In this document: piece by piece, positions 1 to 9,711 of the stretch
Numbering within the stretch: the first letter of the stretch is position 1
How the letters are laid out: every line of letters starts with the position of its first letter
NCBI RefSeq assembly: GCF_004339675.1
Contig: NZ_SLVM01000022.1
Location: 1 to 53,351 of the forward strand
Direction of reading: 5' to 3'
Source of the DNA: Rhodovulum steppense
GTDB lineage: Bacteria; Pseudomonadota; Alphaproteobacteria; Rhodobacterales; Rhodobacteraceae
DNA: 53,351 nucleotides
Program-made: the position numbers and the translations under genes
Notes under the pieces: generated by a model
Told to the model about the DNA's origin: nothing
The model's input: the letters and a program-made list of their open reading frames with translations, nothing else
Databases searched by the model: none

Positions 1-315
1 CAAGTGCTGTGCAAGCCCGGCTCGGTGAAGCCGCACAAGAAGTTCGAGGCCGAGGCCTATATCCTGACCAAGGAGGAGGGTGGCCGTCACACGCCCTTCT
101 TCGCGAACTACCGTCCGCAATTCTACTTCCGCACGACGGACGTGACCGGGACGGTCGAGCTTCCCGAAGGCACCGAGATGGTGATGCCGGGCGACAACCT
201 GAAATTCGTGGTTGAGCTGATCGCGCCGATCGCGATGGAGGAGAAACTCCGCTTCGCCATCCGCGAAGGCGGCCGCACCGTCGGCGCCGGCGTCGTCTCC
301 AAGATCATCGAGTAA
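1..315 (+). CDS. tuf: Elongation factor Tu, C-terminal part (5' end outside window)
   Basis: Open frame from base 1 (Q-V-L-C-K-P-G-S-V) to a TAA at 313-315, giving the last ~104 residues of EF-Tu, i.e. the end of domain 2 and domain 3. Recognisable blocks are [27 protein letters not shown] and the terminal [14 protein letters not shown]-Tu delivers aminoacyl-tRNA to the ribosome in the cytoplasm as a GTPase. A tuf copy directly before rpsJ is the usual alphaproteobacterial order (rpsL-rpsG-fusA-tuf-rpsJ), so this is probably the copy of the str operon. The GTPase domain lies upstream of the window. Confidence 0.98.
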   Translation, partial: QVLCKPGSVKPHKKFEAEAYILTKEEGGRHTPFFANYRPQFYFRTTDVTGTVELPEGTEMVMPGDNLKFVVELIAPIAMEEKLRFAIREGGRTVGAGVVSKIIE

Positions 316-329
316 CCGAAATCACGGCC

Positions 330-349
330 GGGTCGGCGAAAGCCGACCC
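330..349 (+). promoter_or_regulatory. Hairpin between tuf and rpsJ
   Basis: Perfect 8-bp stem GGGTCGGC / GCCGACCC closed by a GAAA tetraloop, 15 nt after the tuf stop. No T-tract follows, so it is more likely an attenuating, processing or mRNA-stabilising element at the str/S10 boundary than a full terminator. Function is inferred from structure only. Confidence 0.5.
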
Positions 350-370
350 ATCAGCCCGAGGGCAAGAAAC

Positions 371-679
371 ATGCAAAGTCAGAATATCCGCATTCGGCTG
401 AAGGCCTTCGATTACCGCGTTCTGGATGCCAGCACCGCGGAGATCGTTAACACGGCCAAACGGACCGGCGCGCAGGTGCGCGGCCCGATCCCGCTGCCGA
501 ACAAGATCGAGAAGTTCACCGTTCTGCGCGGTCCGCATATCGACAAGAAGTCGCGCGACCAGTGGGAAATCCGCACGCACAAGCGGCTTCTCGACATCAT
601 CGACCCGACGCCCCAGACCGTGGACGCGCTCATGAAGCTCGATCTCGCGGCCGGTGTGGACGTCGAGATCAAGGTTTGA
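371..679 (+). CDS. rpsJ: 30S ribosomal protein S10
   Basis: 102 aa, the family's normal length. [19 protein letters not shown] at the start and the loop segment around [18 protein letters not shown] are diagnostic. S10 (NusE) sits in the head of the small subunit and also joins the NusB antitermination complex. It is the first gene of the S10 operon, 55 nt after tuf, with rplC starting 13 nt downstream. Confidence 0.98.
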   Translation: MQSQNIRIRLKAFDYRVLDASTAEIVNTAKRTGAQVRGPIPLPNKIEKFTVLRGPHIDKKSRDQWEIRTHKRLLDIIDPTPQTVDALMKLDLAAGVDVEIKV

Positions 680-692
680 GGAGGGCACCCGG

Positions 693-1424
693 ATGCGCTC
701 TGGTGTGATCGCAAAGAAGCTGGGCATGACCCGGCTGTTCATGGAAGACGGGCGGCAGGTGCCGGTCACCGTCCTGCAACTCGACGGCTGCCAGGTCGTC
801 GCGCAGCGTACGACCGAGAAGGATGGCTATACGGCCGTTCAACTCGGCGCGGGCAGTGCCAAGGCCAAGCGGGTGACGGCGCCGATGCGCGGTCATTTCG
901 CCGCCGCCAATGTCGCGCCCAAGCGCAAGCTTGCCGAGTTCCGGGTGGCCCCCGAGAACCTGATCGCCATCGGTGAGGAGATCACCGCCGATCACTATTT
1001 CGAGGGCCAGTTCGTGGACGTGTCGGGCACCTCGATCGGCAAGGGTTTTGCCGGTGCGATGAAGCGGCACAATTTCGGCGGACTGCGTGCCTCGCACGGG
1101 GTGTCGATCAGCCACCGCAGCCACGGCTCGACCGGCCAGTGCCAGGATCCGGGCCGCGTGTTCAAGGGCAAGAAGATGGCCGGCCACATGGGCGCGGCCC
1201 GCGTGACCACGCAGAACCTGCAGGTGGTGCGCACGGATGCCGACCGGGGCCTGATCATGGTCAAGGGCGCGGTGCCGGGTGCCAAGGGCGGCTGGGTCAC
1301 GATCAAGGACGCGGTCAAGAAGCCCGCGCCCGAGAACCTCGTTCTGCCCGCCGCGCTGAAATCGGCCAATGCTGCGGCCGCCGCGCCCGCCGAGGCCGCG
1401 CCCGCCGAAGGGGGTGAGGAATGA
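693..1424 (+). CDS. rplC: 50S ribosomal protein L3
   Basis: 243 aa from the ATG at 693, chosen because it follows a GAGGAGGG ribosome-binding site and gives the expected [16 protein letters not shown] start; an upstream in-frame GTG would only add rpsJ-overlapping sequence. The central loop ([16 protein letters not shown]) reaches toward the peptidyl-transferase centre in known structures. The C-terminus carries an Ala/Pro/Glu-rich tail (about residues 215-243), common in alphaproteobacteria. Overlaps rplD by 4 nt (ATGA), indicating translational coupling. Confidence 0.98.
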   Translation: MRSGVIAKKLGMTRLFMEDGRQVPVTVLQLDGCQVVAQRTTEKDGYTAVQLGAGSAKAKRVTAPMRGHFAAANVAPKRKLAEFRVAPENLIAIGEEITADHYFEGQFVDVSGTSIGKGFAGAMKRHNFGGLRASHGVSISHRSHGSTGQCQDPGRVFKGKKMAGHMGAARVTTQNLQVVRTDADRGLIMVKGAVPGAKGGWVTIKDAVKKPAPENLVLPAALKSANAAAAAPAEAAPAEGGEE

Positions 1425-2041
1425 AACTCGACGTGATCAAACTGGACGGCGCCAAGGTCGGCACCGTGGAACTCGGCGACGAGATCTTCGGCCTGGAACC
1501 GCGCGCCGACATCCTGCACCGTGTGGTCCGCTGGCAGCGCAACAAGGCGCAGGCCGGCACCCACAAGGTCAAGACCCGTTCCGAGACCAGCTACTCGACC
1601 AAGAAGATCTATCGCCAGAAGGGCACCGGTGGCGCACGCCACGGCGACCGGAACGCGCCGATCTTCCGCAAGGGTGGCGTCTACAAGGGTCCGACGCCGC
1701 GCAGCCACGCCCATGACCTGCCCAAGAAGTTCCGGGCGCTGGGTCTGAAGCACGCGCTGTCGGCCAAGGCGAAGGCGGGCGAGCTGGTGGTGCTGGATTC
1801 GGCCGAAATGGCCGCGCCCAGGACTGCCGAACTGGCCAAGTCGCTGAAGTCGCTGGGCTGGAAGCGTGTCCTGATCATCGACGGTGCGCAGGTGAACGAG
1901 AACTTCGCCATGGCCGCGCGCAACATCGAGGGGATCGACGTGCTGCCCTCGATGGGCGCCAATGTCTATGACATCCTCCGCCGCGACACGCTGGTGTTGA
2001 CCAAGGCGGGTGTCGAAGCTCTGGAGGCTCGACTGAAATGA
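1421..2041 (+). CDS. rplD: 50S ribosomal protein L4
   Basis: 206 aa. [18 protein letters not shown] at the start and the long basic loop around residues 45-90 ([25 protein letters not shown]) identify L4; this loop lines the exit tunnel. In E. coli L4 represses its own operon through the S10 leader, but the upstream leader here does not allow that to be judged. Coupled by ATGA overlaps to rplC before it and rplW after it. Confidence 0.98.
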   Translation: MKLDVIKLDGAKVGTVELGDEIFGLEPRADILHRVVRWQRNKAQAGTHKVKTRSETSYSTKKIYRQKGTGGARHGDRNAPIFRKGGVYKGPTPRSHAHDLPKKFRALGLKHALSAKAKAGELVVLDSAEMAAPRTAELAKSLKSLGWKRVLIIDGAQVNENFAMAARNIEGIDVLPSMGANVYDILRRDTLVLTKAGVEALEARLK

Positions 2042-2334
2042 GCGCGAAGGCAGAACATTACGACGTGATCCGCAAGCCGATCATCACCGAAAAGGCGACC
2101 ATGGCCTCCGAGGCCAACGCGGTCGTCTTCGAGGTGGCGATCGACGCCAACAAGCCCGCGATCAAGGAGGCCGTCGAAAGCCTTTTTGGCGTCAAGGTGA
2201 AGGCGGTCAACACGACGATCACCAAGGGCAAGACCAAGCGGTTCAAGGGCATCCTCGGGCGCCGCAAGGACGTCAAGAAGGCCTATGTGACGCTCGAAGA
2301 GGGCAACACCATCGACGTCACCACCGGGCTCTGA
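2038..2334 (+). CDS. rplW: 50S ribosomal protein L23
   Basis: 98 aa. [15 protein letters not shown] at the N-terminus and the KGKTKRFKG loop identify L23, which sits at the tunnel exit and docks trigger factor and SRP. Starts inside the rplD stop (ATGA). Unlike the tight spacing before it, 119 nt separate it from rplB, filled with hairpins described separately. Confidence 0.98.
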   Translation: MSAKAEHYDVIRKPIITEKATMASEANAVVFEVAIDANKPAIKEAVESLFGVKVKAVNTTITKGKTKRFKGILGRRKDVKKAYVTLEEGNTIDVTTGL

Positions 2335-2353
2335 TAAACGAGCCCGACTCAGC

Positions 2354-2430
2354 GGCCCCGGGGCATCCGGGGCCTGCTGCATTCAAGACCGGGGCGCCTG
2401 CGCCCCACACGGAAACGGGACCTTTGGTCC
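2354..2430 (+). promoter_or_regulatory. Three consecutive hairpins in the rplW-rplB spacer
   Basis: Hairpin 1 (2354-2374): GGCCCCGG / CCGGGGCC, 5-nt loop. Hairpin 2 (2391-2406): GGGGCG / CGCCCC around CCTG. Hairpin 3 (2418-2430): GGACC / GGTCC around TTT. None has a T-tract. They sit where most relatives have a short gap, so they may limit read-through, set an RNase site or bind a ribosomal protein. Structure is seen; role is inferred. Confidence 0.55.
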
Positions 2431-2453
2431 GAAGCTGACGGAAGACAGAAAGC

Positions 2454-3293
2454 ATGGCACTCAAGTCGTACAAGCCGACGACGCCGGGCCAGCGTGGGCT
2501 GGTGCTGATCGACCGTTCGGAGCTTTGGAAAGGTCGCCCGGTCAAGGCTCTCACCGAGGGTCTGACCAAGAAGGGCGGCCGGAACAATACCGGACGGATC
2601 ACGATGCGCCGCCGCGGCGGCGGGGCGAAACGCCTCTACCGGATCGTTGATTTCAAGCGAAACAAGTTCGACGTTTCGGCCGTCGTGGCCCGGATCGAGT
2701 ATGACCCGAACCGCACCGCCTTCATTGCGCTGCTCCAGTACGATGACGGTGAGCAGACCTATATCCTAGCGCCGCAGCGTCTGGGCGTGGGCGACAAGGT
2801 GATCGCCTCGGCCAAGGCCGACGTGAAACCTGGCAACGCGATGCCCTTCACCGGCATGCCGATCGGCACGATCGTCCACAATATCGAGATGAAGCCCGGC
2901 AAGGGCGGCCAGATCGCACGCGCCGCGGGTACTTATGCCCAGTTCGTCGGGCGTGACGGTGGCTATGCCCAGCTCCGGCTGTCCTCGGGCGAGCTGCGGC
3001 TGGTGCGCCAGGAATGCATGGCGACCGTCGGGGCCGTCTCGAACCCCGACAACTCGAACCAGAACTTCGGCAAGGCCGGGCGCTCGCGCCACATGGGCAA
3101 GCGTCCGTCGGTCCGCGGCGTCGTGATGAACCCGATCGACCACCCCCATGGCGGCGGCGAAGGCCGCACCTCGGGCGGCCGTCACCCGGTGACCCCGTGG
3201 GGCAAGCCGACCAAGGGCGCCAAGACCCGCCGCAACAAGGCGACGGACAAGTACATCCTCCGCTCCCGTCACGCGCGCAAGAAGGGTCGCTAA
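2454..3293 (+). CDS. rplB: 50S ribosomal protein L2
   Basis: 279 aa. [15 protein letters not shown] at the start and the C-terminal [20 protein letters not shown] block, which carries the conserved histidine near the peptidyl-transferase centre, are unmistakable. L2 bridges the subunits and is required for peptide-bond formation. Three nt before rpsS, so the two are probably co-translated. Confidence 0.98.
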   Translation: MALKSYKPTTPGQRGLVLIDRSELWKGRPVKALTEGLTKKGGRNNTGRITMRRRGGGAKRLYRIVDFKRNKFDVSAVVARIEYDPNRTAFIALLQYDDGEQTYILAPQRLGVGDKVIASAKADVKPGNAMPFTGMPIGTIVHNIEMKPGKGGQIARAAGTYAQFVGRDGGYAQLRLSSGELRLVRQECMATVGAVSNPDNSNQNFGKAGRSRHMGKRPSVRGVVMNPIDHPHGGGEGRTSGGRHPVTPWGKPTKGAKTRRNKATDKYILRSRHARKKGR

Positions 3294-3296
3294 GCC

Positions 3297-3575
3297 ATGA
3301 CACGTTCTGTTTGGAAGGGCCCCTTCGTCGACTCCTATGTCCTGAAGAAGGCCGAGAAAGCCCGCGAATCCGGCCGTAACGAGGTCATCAAGATCTGGTC
3401 GCGCCGCTCCACCATCCTGCCCCAGTTCGTCGGGCTGACCTTCGGCGTCTACAATGGCCAGAAGCATATTCCGGTCAATGTGACCGAGGACATGATCGGC
3501 CAGAAGTTCGGGGAATACTCGCCGACGCGGACCTATTACGGGCACGCGGCCGACAAAAAAGCGAAGAAGAGGTAA
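3297..3575 (+). CDS. rpsS: 30S ribosomal protein S19
   Basis: 92 aa. [18 protein letters not shown] start and the [12 protein letters not shown] tail are typical. S19 lies in the 30S head with S13 and contacts A-site tRNA. Tightly packed between rplB and rplV (3 and 5 nt gaps) in standard S10-operon order. Confidence 0.98.
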   Translation: MTRSVWKGPFVDSYVLKKAEKARESGRNEVIKIWSRRSTILPQFVGLTFGVYNGQKHIPVNVTEDMIGQKFGEYSPTRTYYGHAADKKAKKR

Positions 3576-3580
3576 TCGCC

Positions 3581-3961
3581 ATGGGCAAGGACAAGAACCC
3601 CCGCCGCGTGGCCGAGAACGAGGCGATGGCCAAGGCGCGCATGCTGCGCACCTCGCCGCAGAAACTTAACCTCGTCGCCGCGATGATCCGTGGCAAGAAG
3701 GTGGATCGCGCGCTGGCCGATCTGACCTTCTCGAAGAAGCGGATCGCCGAGGACGTGAAGAAATGCCTTCAGTCCGCGATCGCCAATGCCGAGAACAACC
3801 ACAACCTCGATGTGGACGAACTGATCGTGGCCGAGGCCTATGTCGGCAAGAATCTGACGCTGAAACGCGGCCAGCCGCGCGCCCGTGGCCGGTTCGGCAA
3901 GATCGTCAAGCCGTTCTCGGAACTCACCATCAAGGTCCGCCAGGTCGAGGAGCAAGTCTGA
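3581..3961 (+). CDS. rplV: 50S ribosomal protein L22
   Basis: 126 aa. Contains the helix block [20 protein letters not shown] and the beta-hairpin region [13 protein letters not shown] that reaches into the exit tunnel (site of macrolide-resistance changes in other bacteria). Its TGA overlaps the rpsC ATG by one base (TGATG). Confidence 0.98.
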   Translation: MGKDKNPRRVAENEAMAKARMLRTSPQKLNLVAAMIRGKKVDRALADLTFSKKRIAEDVKKCLQSAIANAENNHNLDVDELIVAEAYVGKNLTLKRGQPRARGRFGKIVKPFSELTIKVRQVEEQV

Positions 3962-4674
3962 TGGGTCACAAGGTCAATCCGATCGGCATGCGCCTTCAGG
4001 TGAACCGCACTTGGGACAGCCGCTGGTATGCCGACACCAAGGAATACGGCAACCTGCTGCTGGAAGACCTGGCGATGCGCGACTTCATCCGTGAAGAGTG
4101 CAAGCAGGCCGGCGTCAGCCGCATCATCATCGAGCGCCCGCACAAGAAATGCCGGGTGACGATCCACACCGCGCGTCCCGGCGTGATCATCGGCAAGAAG
4201 GGCGCCGATATCGAAGGGCTGCGCAAGAAGCTGGCCAACATGACGGCGAGCGAGTTGCATCTCAACATCGTCGAGGTGCGCAAGCCCGAACTTGACGCTC
4301 AGCTGGTGGCCGAATCCATCGCCCAGCAACTGGAGCGCCGGGTCAGCTTCCGCCGCGCGATGAAACGGTCGGTTCAGAATGCCATGCGCATGGGCGCCCT
4401 CGGCATCCGGGTCAACGTCGCGGGCCGCCTCGGCGGCGCCGAGATCGCGCGGACCGAATGGTATCGCGAGGGCCGGGTGCCGCTGCACACGCTGCGCGCC
4501 GACATCGACTATGCCCTGGCCGAGGCGTCCACGCCCTACGGCATCATCGGCATCAAGGTCTGGATCTTCAAGGGCGAGATCATGGAGCATGATCCCTCCG
4601 CCCGCGATCGCCGCCAGGCCGAGCTGCAGGAAGGTGGCGCCCCGTCGCGTCCGCGCCGCGAGCGCGAGCGCTAA
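3961..4674 (+). CDS. rpsC: 30S ribosomal protein S3
   Basis: 237 aa from the ATG overlapping the rplV stop; [18 protein letters not shown] is the conserved N-terminus. A KH domain with [14 protein letters not shown] (about residues 75-90) and the C-terminal domain with [20 protein letters not shown] follow. S3 lines the mRNA entry channel and helps unwind mRNA. The basic RPRRERER tail is usual in this group. Confidence 0.98.
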   Translation: MGHKVNPIGMRLQVNRTWDSRWYADTKEYGNLLLEDLAMRDFIREECKQAGVSRIIIERPHKKCRVTIHTARPGVIIGKKGADIEGLRKKLANMTASELHLNIVEVRKPELDAQLVAESIAQQLERRVSFRRAMKRSVQNAMRMGALGIRVNVAGRLGGAEIARTEWYREGRVPLHTLRADIDYALAEASTPYGIIGIKVWIFKGEIMEHDPSARDRRQAELQEGGAPSRPRRERER

Positions 4675-4685
4675 GGAGAGAAGAG

Positions 4686-5099
4686 ATGCTGCAACCAAAG
4701 CGCACGAAATTCCGCAAGATGCACAAGGGCCGGATCCACGGCCAGGCCAAGGGCGGGTTCGACCTCAATTTCGGCTCGTTCGGGCTGAAGGCGACCGAGC
4801 CCGAGCGCGTCACCGCGCGCCAGATCGAGGCCGCCCGCCGGGCCATGACGCGCCACATGAAGCGTCAGGGCCGCGTCTGGATCCGCATCTTCCCCGATAC
4901 CCCCGTCTCGTCGAAACCGACCGAGGTGCGTATGGGTAAGGGGAAAGGCTCCGTCGATTTCTGGGCGGCTAAGGTCAAGCCCGGACGGATCATGTTCGAG
5001 ATCGACGGCGTGTCCGAAGCGGTCGCCCACGAGGCCCTGCGCCTTGCGGCGATGAAGCTGCCGATCAAGACCCGGATCGTGCACCGTGAGGACTGGTAA
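4686..5099 (+). CDS. rplP: 50S ribosomal protein L16
   Basis: 137 aa, the usual length. [16 protein letters not shown] start and the [17 protein letters not shown] loop are diagnostic. L16 organises the A-site tRNA region of the 50S subunit. It follows rpsC by 11 nt. Unusually, the operon does not run straight into rpmC: a repeat hairpin, a strong terminator and a leftward gene follow. Confidence 0.98.
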   Translation: MLQPKRTKFRKMHKGRIHGQAKGGFDLNFGSFGLKATEPERVTARQIEAARRAMTRHMKRQGRVWIRIFPDTPVSSKPTEVRMGKGKGSVDFWAAKVKPGRIMFEIDGVSEAVAHEALRLAAMKLPIKTRIVHREDW

Positions 5100-5105
5100 A
5101 CAGGC

Positions 5106-5123
5106 GGTGGGTTGACACCCACC
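5106..5123. repeat. REP-like palindrome after rplP
   Basis: Perfect inverted repeat GGTGGGT-TGAC-ACCCACC directly followed by CTACG. The core ACCCACCCT is shared with the larger inverted repeat after rpoA (15989-16039), which suggests a family of short palindromic intergenic elements. Confidence 0.55.
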
Positions 5124-5137
5124 CTACGAAACAAGGC

Positions 5138-5165
5138 CCCCGTCGAGAGATCGGCGGGGTTTTTT
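5138..5165 (+). terminator. Rho-independent terminator after rplP
   Basis: Nine-pair stem CCCCGTCGA / TCGGCGGGG (one G-U pair) with a GAGA tetraloop, followed at once by six T. It should end the S10-type transcript after rplP. A leftward gene also ends nearby (stop at 5213), so the two units converge here. Confidence 0.88.
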
Positions 5166-5212
5166 CGTTGCATGCAGGTGAAACTGCGGGCGCCCAGGTC
5201 GTCGGGCTGCAT

Positions 5213-5461
5213 TCATTCGGCGGGAAAAAATACGATAAGGATCAGTGCCAAAGCCCACAATAACAAGAAGGCCTGAAACAAGCGCTTTGCATTTCGGTGG
5301 CGAGGGCTATCGCGATTGTACAGATCGAGCCAAGTCACGCCATACCGAATGAAGAGATACCAAGAGGCGATGGCCGTAGAAAAAACGAAAATAAGAAAAT
5401 CGAAATCAGGATTTCCCGCACTGGTACTCGCCACTCCAGCTCGCAGGATGTCCATGTCCAT
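5213..5461 (-). CDS. Small membrane protein, function unknown, inside the S10 cluster
   Basis: 82 aa from the ATG at 5461, preferred because GAGG lies 9 nt upstream; an in-frame TTG at 5506 would give 97 aa. It has two clear hydrophobic segments, FLIFVFSTAIASWYLFI (about residues 24-40) and FLLLWALALILIVFF (about 65-79), joined by a short charged linker with RDSPRHRNAK, so it is probably a two-span inner-membrane protein. No family is recognised. It lies antisense between rplP and rpmC, and the stretch is visibly richer in A and T than the flanking ribosomal genes, which points to later insertion. Confidence 0.6.
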   Translation of the reverse strand: MDMDILRAGVASTSAGNPDFDFLIFVFSTAIASWYLFIRYGVTWLDLYNRDSPRHRNAKRLFQAFLLLWALALILIVFFPAE

Positions 5462-5599
5462 AGGCAATCGCCTCAGTTCGTTGGAGGTACTGTATCTCCT
5501 GAACAAGGCAAGCGCTTGCCGAGGTTGCCCGCAAGCGTGGTTCAGGCGTACCCGGCGGGCTCCCGATGCCCCATTTCCGAAGCCTTCTCACATCAGGGG

Positions 5600-5628
5600 T
5601 TGCTTTATCGGAGGACGGGGCGTAAAGG
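5600..5628 (+). promoter_or_regulatory. Candidate sigma70 promoter for rpmC and following genes
   Basis: TTGCTT at 5600-5605, 17-bp spacer, TAAAGG at 5623-5628; predicted start about 90 nt before rpmC. Needed because a terminator at 5138-5165 cuts the unit off from rplP. The -10 resembles that of the rpmH promoter (TAAAGA). Confidence 0.55.
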
Positions 5629-5719
5629 GACCGCTCATCCACGGACTCCACCGGAATCAGGGTGACCCGCGGTGCTGCCGCATCAGGGGCCCTTCGGTGA
5701 TGTTGAAAGGACAAGGCGC

Positions 5720-5920
5720 ATGAACGCCAGCGAACTTCGGGACAAGACCCCCGACCAGCTCCGCGACCAGCTCGTGGCCCTCAAGAAGGAGGCGTTCAAC
5801 CTGCGCTTCCAGCAGGCCACCGGCGCGATGGAGAACACCGCCCGTATCCGGCAGATCCGGCGCAACGTCGCCCGGGTCAGGACCGTTCTGAACGAAAAAG
5901 CCCGCGCGGCGGCCGAGTAA
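5720..5920 (+). CDS. rpmC: 50S ribosomal protein L29
   Basis: 66 aa from the ATG at 5720, following [26 protein letters not shown] and [18 protein letters not shown] are typical of L29. Upstream in-frame starts would add an unconserved extension. L29 sits beside L23 at the tunnel exit. It is the first gene after the leftward interruption and lies 12 nt before rpsQ. Confidence 0.97.
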   Translation: MNASELRDKTPDQLRDQLVALKKEAFNLRFQQATGAMENTARIRQIRRNVARVRTVLNEKARAAAE

Positions 5921-5932
5921 GGAGCCAGACAG

Positions 5933-6166
5933 ATGCCCAAACGTATCCTGCAAGGCACCGTGACCTCGGACAAGAACGACCAGACCGTGACGGTCCTGGT
6001 CGAGCGTCGCTTCAAGCACCCCGTGCTGCAGAAGACGATCCGCAAGTCCAAGAAATACCGGGCCCATGACGAAGCCAACACCTTCAAGGTCGGCGATATC
6101 GTGCGCATCCAGGAATGCGCGCCCAAGTCCAAGACGAAACGCTGGGAGGTGGTGGCGCAGGTCTGA
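5933..6166 (+). CDS. rpsQ: 30S ribosomal protein S17
   Basis: 77 aa OB-fold protein. The blocks [20 protein letters not shown] and [18 protein letters not shown] match S17, a primary 16S rRNA binder of the 30S body. A 69-nt gap with a GGTTT / AAACC stem-loop (about 6197-6211) separates it from rplN, the traditional S10/spc boundary. Confidence 0.98.
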   Translation: MPKRILQGTVTSDKNDQTVTVLVERRFKHPVLQKTIRKSKKYRAHDEANTFKVGDIVRIQECAPKSKTKRWEVVAQV

Positions 6167-6235
6167 CCTGATCCCCACAGCCCGGTTTGAACGAAACCCT
6201 GGGGCAAGACGTTCCCAAAGGTCGGGAGAAACCAA

Positions 6236-6604
6236 ATGATCCAGATGCAGACCAATCTGGATGTCGCTGACAACTCCGGCGCACGCCGGGTTCAGTGCAT
6301 CAAGGTCCTCGGCGGGTCCAAGCGGAAATATGCCAGCGTCGGCGACATCATCGTGGTGTCGGTGAAAGAGGCGATCCCGCGCGGCCGCGTCAAGAAGGGC
6401 GATGTCCGCAAGGCCGTCGTCGTGCGCACCGCCAAGGAAGTGCGCCGCGAGGACGGCACCGCGATCCGCTTCGATCGCAACGCCGCCGTCATCCTCAACA
6501 ACAATCTCGAGCCCGTCGGCACCCGCATCTTCGGGCCGGTGGTGCGCGAGCTGCGCGCGAAGAACTTCATGAAGATCATCTCGCTCGCCCCGGAGGTGCT
6601 GTGA
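6236..6604 (+). CDS. rplN: 50S ribosomal protein L14
   Basis: 122 aa, the family's length. [18 protein letters not shown] and [20 protein letters not shown] are signature ends. L14 helps form subunit bridges and binds the silencing factor RsfS. First gene of the spc section. Its TGA overlaps the rplX ATG. Confidence 0.98.
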   Translation: MIQMQTNLDVADNSGARRVQCIKVLGGSKRKYASVGDIIVVSVKEAIPRGRVKKGDVRKAVVVRTAKEVRREDGTAIRFDRNAAVILNNNLEPVGTRIFGPVVRELRAKNFMKIISLAPEVL

Positions 6605-6915
6605 TGGCTGCCAAGCTCAAGAAGGGCGACAAGGTCATCGTGCTCGCCGGCAAGGACAAGGGCCGCGAGGGCGTGATCACGTCCGTAGATCCCAAGGCCG
6701 GCAAGGCCGTGGTGGACGGCATCAACATGGCCATCCGCCACCAGAAGCAGACCCAGGCCACCCAGGCCGGCCGCATCTCCAAGGCGATGCCGATCGACCT
6801 GTCGAACCTTGCCATCATCGACAAGAACGGCAAGCCCACCCGCGTCGGCTTCAAGATCGAGGACGGCAAGAAGGTGCGCTATGCCAAGACCACGGGGGAC
6901 GCGATCGATGCTTGA
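6604..6915 (+). CDS. rplX: 50S ribosomal protein L24
   Basis: 103 aa from the ATG at 6604 in the rplN stop. The KOW motif ([18 protein letters not shown]) at the N-terminus and the [20 protein letters not shown] segment identify L24, an assembly initiator of the 50S subunit. It overlaps rplE by 8 nt. Confidence 0.98.
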   Translation: MAAKLKKGDKVIVLAGKDKGREGVITSVDPKAGKAVVDGINMAIRHQKQTQATQAGRISKAMPIDLSNLAIIDKNGKPTRVGFKIEDGKKVRYAKTTGDAIDA

Positions 6916-7471
6916 TGCCGCCACCTACACCCCGCGCCTGAAATCGGTCTACCGCGAGACGATCAAGGCCGCGCTCAAGGAAGAGTTCGGCTACAGGAAC
7001 GACATGATGATCCCGCGGCTCGACAAGATCGTGCTGAATATCGGCTGCGGCGCCGAGGCGGTCCGCGACTCCAAGAAGGCCAAGTCGGCTCAGGAGGATC
7101 TGACCCGCATCGCCGGTCAGAAGGCCGTCATCACCAAGGCCAAGAAATCGATCGCCGGCTTCCGCGTCCGCGAGGACATGCCGCTCGGCGCCAAGGTCAC
7201 GCTGCGCGGCGACCGGATGTACGAATTCCTCGACCGCCTCATCACCATCGCCATGCCCCGGGTCCGCGACTTCCGCGGCGTTCCCGGCAAGTCCTTCGAC
7301 GGACGCGGCAATTACGCGATGGGTCTGAAAGAGCACATCGTCTTCCCCGAGATCGACTATGACAAGGTCGACGAGGTCTGGGGGATGGACATCGTCATCG
7401 CCACCACCGCGAAAACCGACGCGGAAGCGAAGGCGCTGTTGAAGCATTTCAACATGCCGTTCAACAGCTGA
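6908..7471 (+). CDS. rplE: 50S ribosomal protein L5
   Basis: 187 aa from the ATG at 6908, inside the end of rplX. Contains [38 protein letters not shown] and [21 protein letters not shown]5 binds 5S rRNA and contacts P-site tRNA. Start chosen by homology ([12 protein letters not shown]) and coupling to rplX. Confidence 0.98.
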   Translation: MLDAATYTPRLKSVYRETIKAALKEEFGYRNDMMIPRLDKIVLNIGCGAEAVRDSKKAKSAQEDLTRIAGQKAVITKAKKSIAGFRVREDMPLGAKVTLRGDRMYEFLDRLITIAMPRVRDFRGVPGKSFDGRGNYAMGLKEHIVFPEIDYDKVDEVWGMDIVIATTAKTDAEAKALLKHFNMPFNS

Positions 7472-7491
7472 TCGCGGGAGGAACAGGACCA

Positions 7492-7797
7492 ATGGCCAAG
7501 AAATCCATGATCGAACGCGAACTCAAGCGCCAGCGCTTGGTCAAGCAATACGCTGCCAAGCGCGCCCGCCTGAAGGAGATCGCGAAAAACGAGGAGCTTC
7601 CGATGGAAGAGCGGTTCAAGGCGCAGCTCAAGCTCGCCAAGCTGCCGCGCAACTCCTCGGCGACGCGGCTGCACAACCGCTGTCAGCTCACCGGGCGTCC
7701 GCACGCCTATTACCGCAAGCTCAAGGTCTCGCGGATCATGCTTCGGGAACTCGGCTCTCAGGGCCAGATCCCCGGCATGGTGAAGTCGAGCTGGTAA
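7492..7797 (+). CDS. rpsN: 30S ribosomal protein S14, zinc-free type
   Basis: 101 aa, the long form. It ends with [20 protein letters not shown] and has one cysteine only, so it lacks the CxxC pairs of the short zinc-binding S14. S14 sits in the 30S head next to S3 and S10. RBS GGGAGGA upstream. Standard place between rplE and rpsH. Confidence 0.98.
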   Translation: MAKKSMIERELKRQRLVKQYAAKRARLKEIAKNEELPMEERFKAQLKLAKLPRNSSATRLHNRCQLTGRPHAYYRKLKVSRIMLRELGSQGQIPGMVKSSW

Positions 7798-7809
7798 GGA
7801 GGGGAAGAA

Positions 7810-8208
7810 ATGTCCGTGAACGATCCTCTCGGCGATATGCTGACCCGCATCCGCAACGCGCAGATGCGCGGCAAGTCCACCGTCCGCACGCCGGCCTCCA
7901 AGCTGCGCGCCTGGGTGCTGGATGTGCTGACCGACGAAGGTTACATCCGCGGCTACGAGAAGGTGGACGGCCCCAACGGCCTGCCCGAACTCGAAGTCAG
8001 CCTGAAATACTTCGAAGGCCAGCCCGTGATCCGCGAACTCAAGCGCGTGTCGAAACCCGGCCGCCGCGTCTACATGGGCGTTGGCGAGCTGCCGCAGGTG
8101 CGTCAGGGCCTGGGCGTGTCCATCGTCTCGACCTCTCGGGGCGTGATGTCGGATGCGGCCGCGCGCTCGGCGAATGTCGGCGGCGAAGTGCTCTGCACCG
8201 TGTTCTAA
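7810..8208 (+). CDS. rpsH: 30S ribosomal protein S8
   Basis: 132 aa. [19 protein letters not shown] and the C-terminal [18 protein letters not shown] are diagnostic. S8 binds the central domain of 16S rRNA and in E. coli represses the spc operon at rplE; the matching site was not examined here. RBS GGAGGGG 8 nt before the ATG. Confidence 0.98.
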   Translation: MSVNDPLGDMLTRIRNAQMRGKSTVRTPASKLRAWVLDVLTDEGYIRGYEKVDGPNGLPELEVSLKYFEGQPVIRELKRVSKPGRRVYMGVGELPQVRQGLGVSIVSTSRGVMSDAAARSANVGGEVLCTVF

Positions 8209-8219
8209 GGAGGAAGGCA

Positions 8220-8753
8220 ATGTCTCGTATTGGCAAAAGACCGGTCGAGCTGCCGTCGGGTGTGACCGCATCCGTCTCCGGCCAGACCGTCGAAGTGAAG
8301 GGGCCCAAGGGCACCCGCAGCTTCACCGCGACCGATGATGTTACCATCGCGGTCGAGGACAACGCCGTCAGTGTCACCCCCCGGGGCAGCTCCAAGCGGG
8401 CGCGCCAGCAATGGGGGATGTCGCGCACCATGGTCGCGAATCTCGTGACCGGCGTCACCCAGGGCTTCAAGCGCGAGCTCGAAATCCAGGGCGTGGGTTA
8501 CCGCGCACAGATGCAGGGCAACGTGCTCAAGCTGAACCTTGGCTACAGCCATGACGTGAATTTCGAGGTCCCGCAGGGCGTCAGCGTGACGACGCCGAAG
8601 CAGACCGAGATCATCGTCGAGGGCATCGACCAGCAACAGGTCGGCCAAGTCGCGGCCAATATCCGCGAGTGGCGCGGCCCAGAACCCTACAAGGGCAAGG
8701 GGATCCGCTACAAGGGCGAGTTCATCTTCCGCAAGGAAGGCAAGAAGAAGTAA
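8220..8753 (+). CDS. rplF: 50S ribosomal protein L6
   Basis: 177 aa with two repeated L6 folds. [15 protein letters not shown] start and the [20 protein letters not shown] end are conserved. L6 sits by the sarcin-ricin loop and elongation-factor site. Strong RBS AAGGAGGAAGG before the ATG; 11 nt gaps on both sides. Confidence 0.98.
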   Translation: MSRIGKRPVELPSGVTASVSGQTVEVKGPKGTRSFTATDDVTIAVEDNAVSVTPRGSSKRARQQWGMSRTMVANLVTGVTQGFKRELEIQGVGYRAQMQGNVLKLNLGYSHDVNFEVPQGVSVTTPKQTEIIVEGIDQQQVGQVAANIREWRGPEPYKGKGIRYKGEFIFRKEGKKK

Positions 8754-8764
8754 GGGCGCGACAG

Positions 8765-9124
8765 ATGGCAAACAGCAAACGGGACCTGTTCCAGAAACGC
8801 CGCCTGCGCGTGCGGAACAAGCTGCGCAAGATGAACGACGGGCGCCTGCGCCTGTCGGTCTTCCGCAGCAACAAGAACATCAGCGTTCAGCTGATCGACG
8901 ATGTCGCCGGCGTGACGCTGGCCGCCGCCTCCAGCCTGGAAAAGGATCTGGGCGTGGTCGGCAAGAACAATGTCGAGGCGGCCGCCAAGGTCGGCGCGGC
9001 GATCGCAGAGCGGGCCAGGAAGGCCGGGGTCGAGGAATGCTATTTCGATCGCGGCGGCTACCTCTATCACGGGCGCGTCAAGGCGCTGGCCGATGCCGCC
9101 CGTGAGGGCGGGCTGAAGTTCTGA
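8765..9124 (+). CDS. rplR: 50S ribosomal protein L18
   Basis: 119 aa from the ATG at 8765, supported by the conserved [15 protein letters not shown] start. The C-terminus [19 protein letters not shown] forms the 5S rRNA-binding region. L18 loads 5S rRNA onto the 50S subunit together with L5. Normal spc-operon position. Confidence 0.98.
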   Translation: MANSKRDLFQKRRLRVRNKLRKMNDGRLRLSVFRSNKNISVQLIDDVAGVTLAAASSLEKDLGVVGKNNVEAAAKVGAAIAERARKAGVEECYFDRGGYLYHGRVKALADAAREGGLKF

Positions 9125-9135
9125 GGAGACGAGAC

Positions 9136-9699
9136 ATGGCAGAACGTGAACAACGCCGGGACCGCCGCGAGCGCGACGAGACCCCGGAATTCGCCGATCG
9201 TCTCGTGGCGATCAACCGGGTCTCCAAGACCGTGAAGGGCGGCAAGCGCTTCGGCTTTGCAGCCCTCGTGGTGGTGGGCGATCAGAAGGGCCGCGTGGGC
9301 TTCGGCAAGGGCAAGGCCAAGGAAGTGCCCGAGGCGATCCGCAAGGCCACCGAACAGGCCAAGCGGTCCATGATGCGCGTGCCGCTCCGCGAGGGCCGCA
9401 CCCTGCACCACGACATGGAAGGTCGCCACGGCGCCGGCCGCGTCGTGATGCGCTCGGCCCCGCAAGGGACCGGCATCATCGCGGGCGGCCCGATGCGCGC
9501 GGTGTTCGAGATGCTGGGGGTGCAGGACGTGGTGGCGAAATCCATCGGTTCGCAGAACCCCTACAACATGATCCGCGCGACGCTCGACGGGCTGCGCAAG
9601 GAAAGCTCGCCCCGTCAGGTGGCGCAGCGCCGCGGCAAGAAGGTGGCCGACATCCTGAAACGGGATGACGCGCCGACCGAAGCCGTCGCCGAAGCGTAA
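9136..9699 (+). CDS. rpsE: 30S ribosomal protein S5
   Basis: 187 aa. After a short charged N-terminal stretch ([13 protein letters not shown]) come the dsRNA-binding-like fold with [20 protein letters not shown] and the C-terminal [20 protein letters not shown] block. S5 works with S4 at the mRNA channel and in decoding accuracy. It follows rplR by 11 nt. Confidence 0.98.
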   Translation: MAEREQRRDRRERDETPEFADRLVAINRVSKTVKGGKRFGFAALVVVGDQKGRVGFGKGKAKEVPEAIRKATEQAKRSMMRVPLREGRTLHHDMEGRHGAGRVVMRSAPQGTGIIAGGPMRAVFEMLGVQDVVAKSIGSQNPYNMIRATLDGLRKESSPRQVAQRRGKKVADILKRDDAPTEAVAEA

Positions 9700-9711
9700 G
9701 GAGGCGATCCC

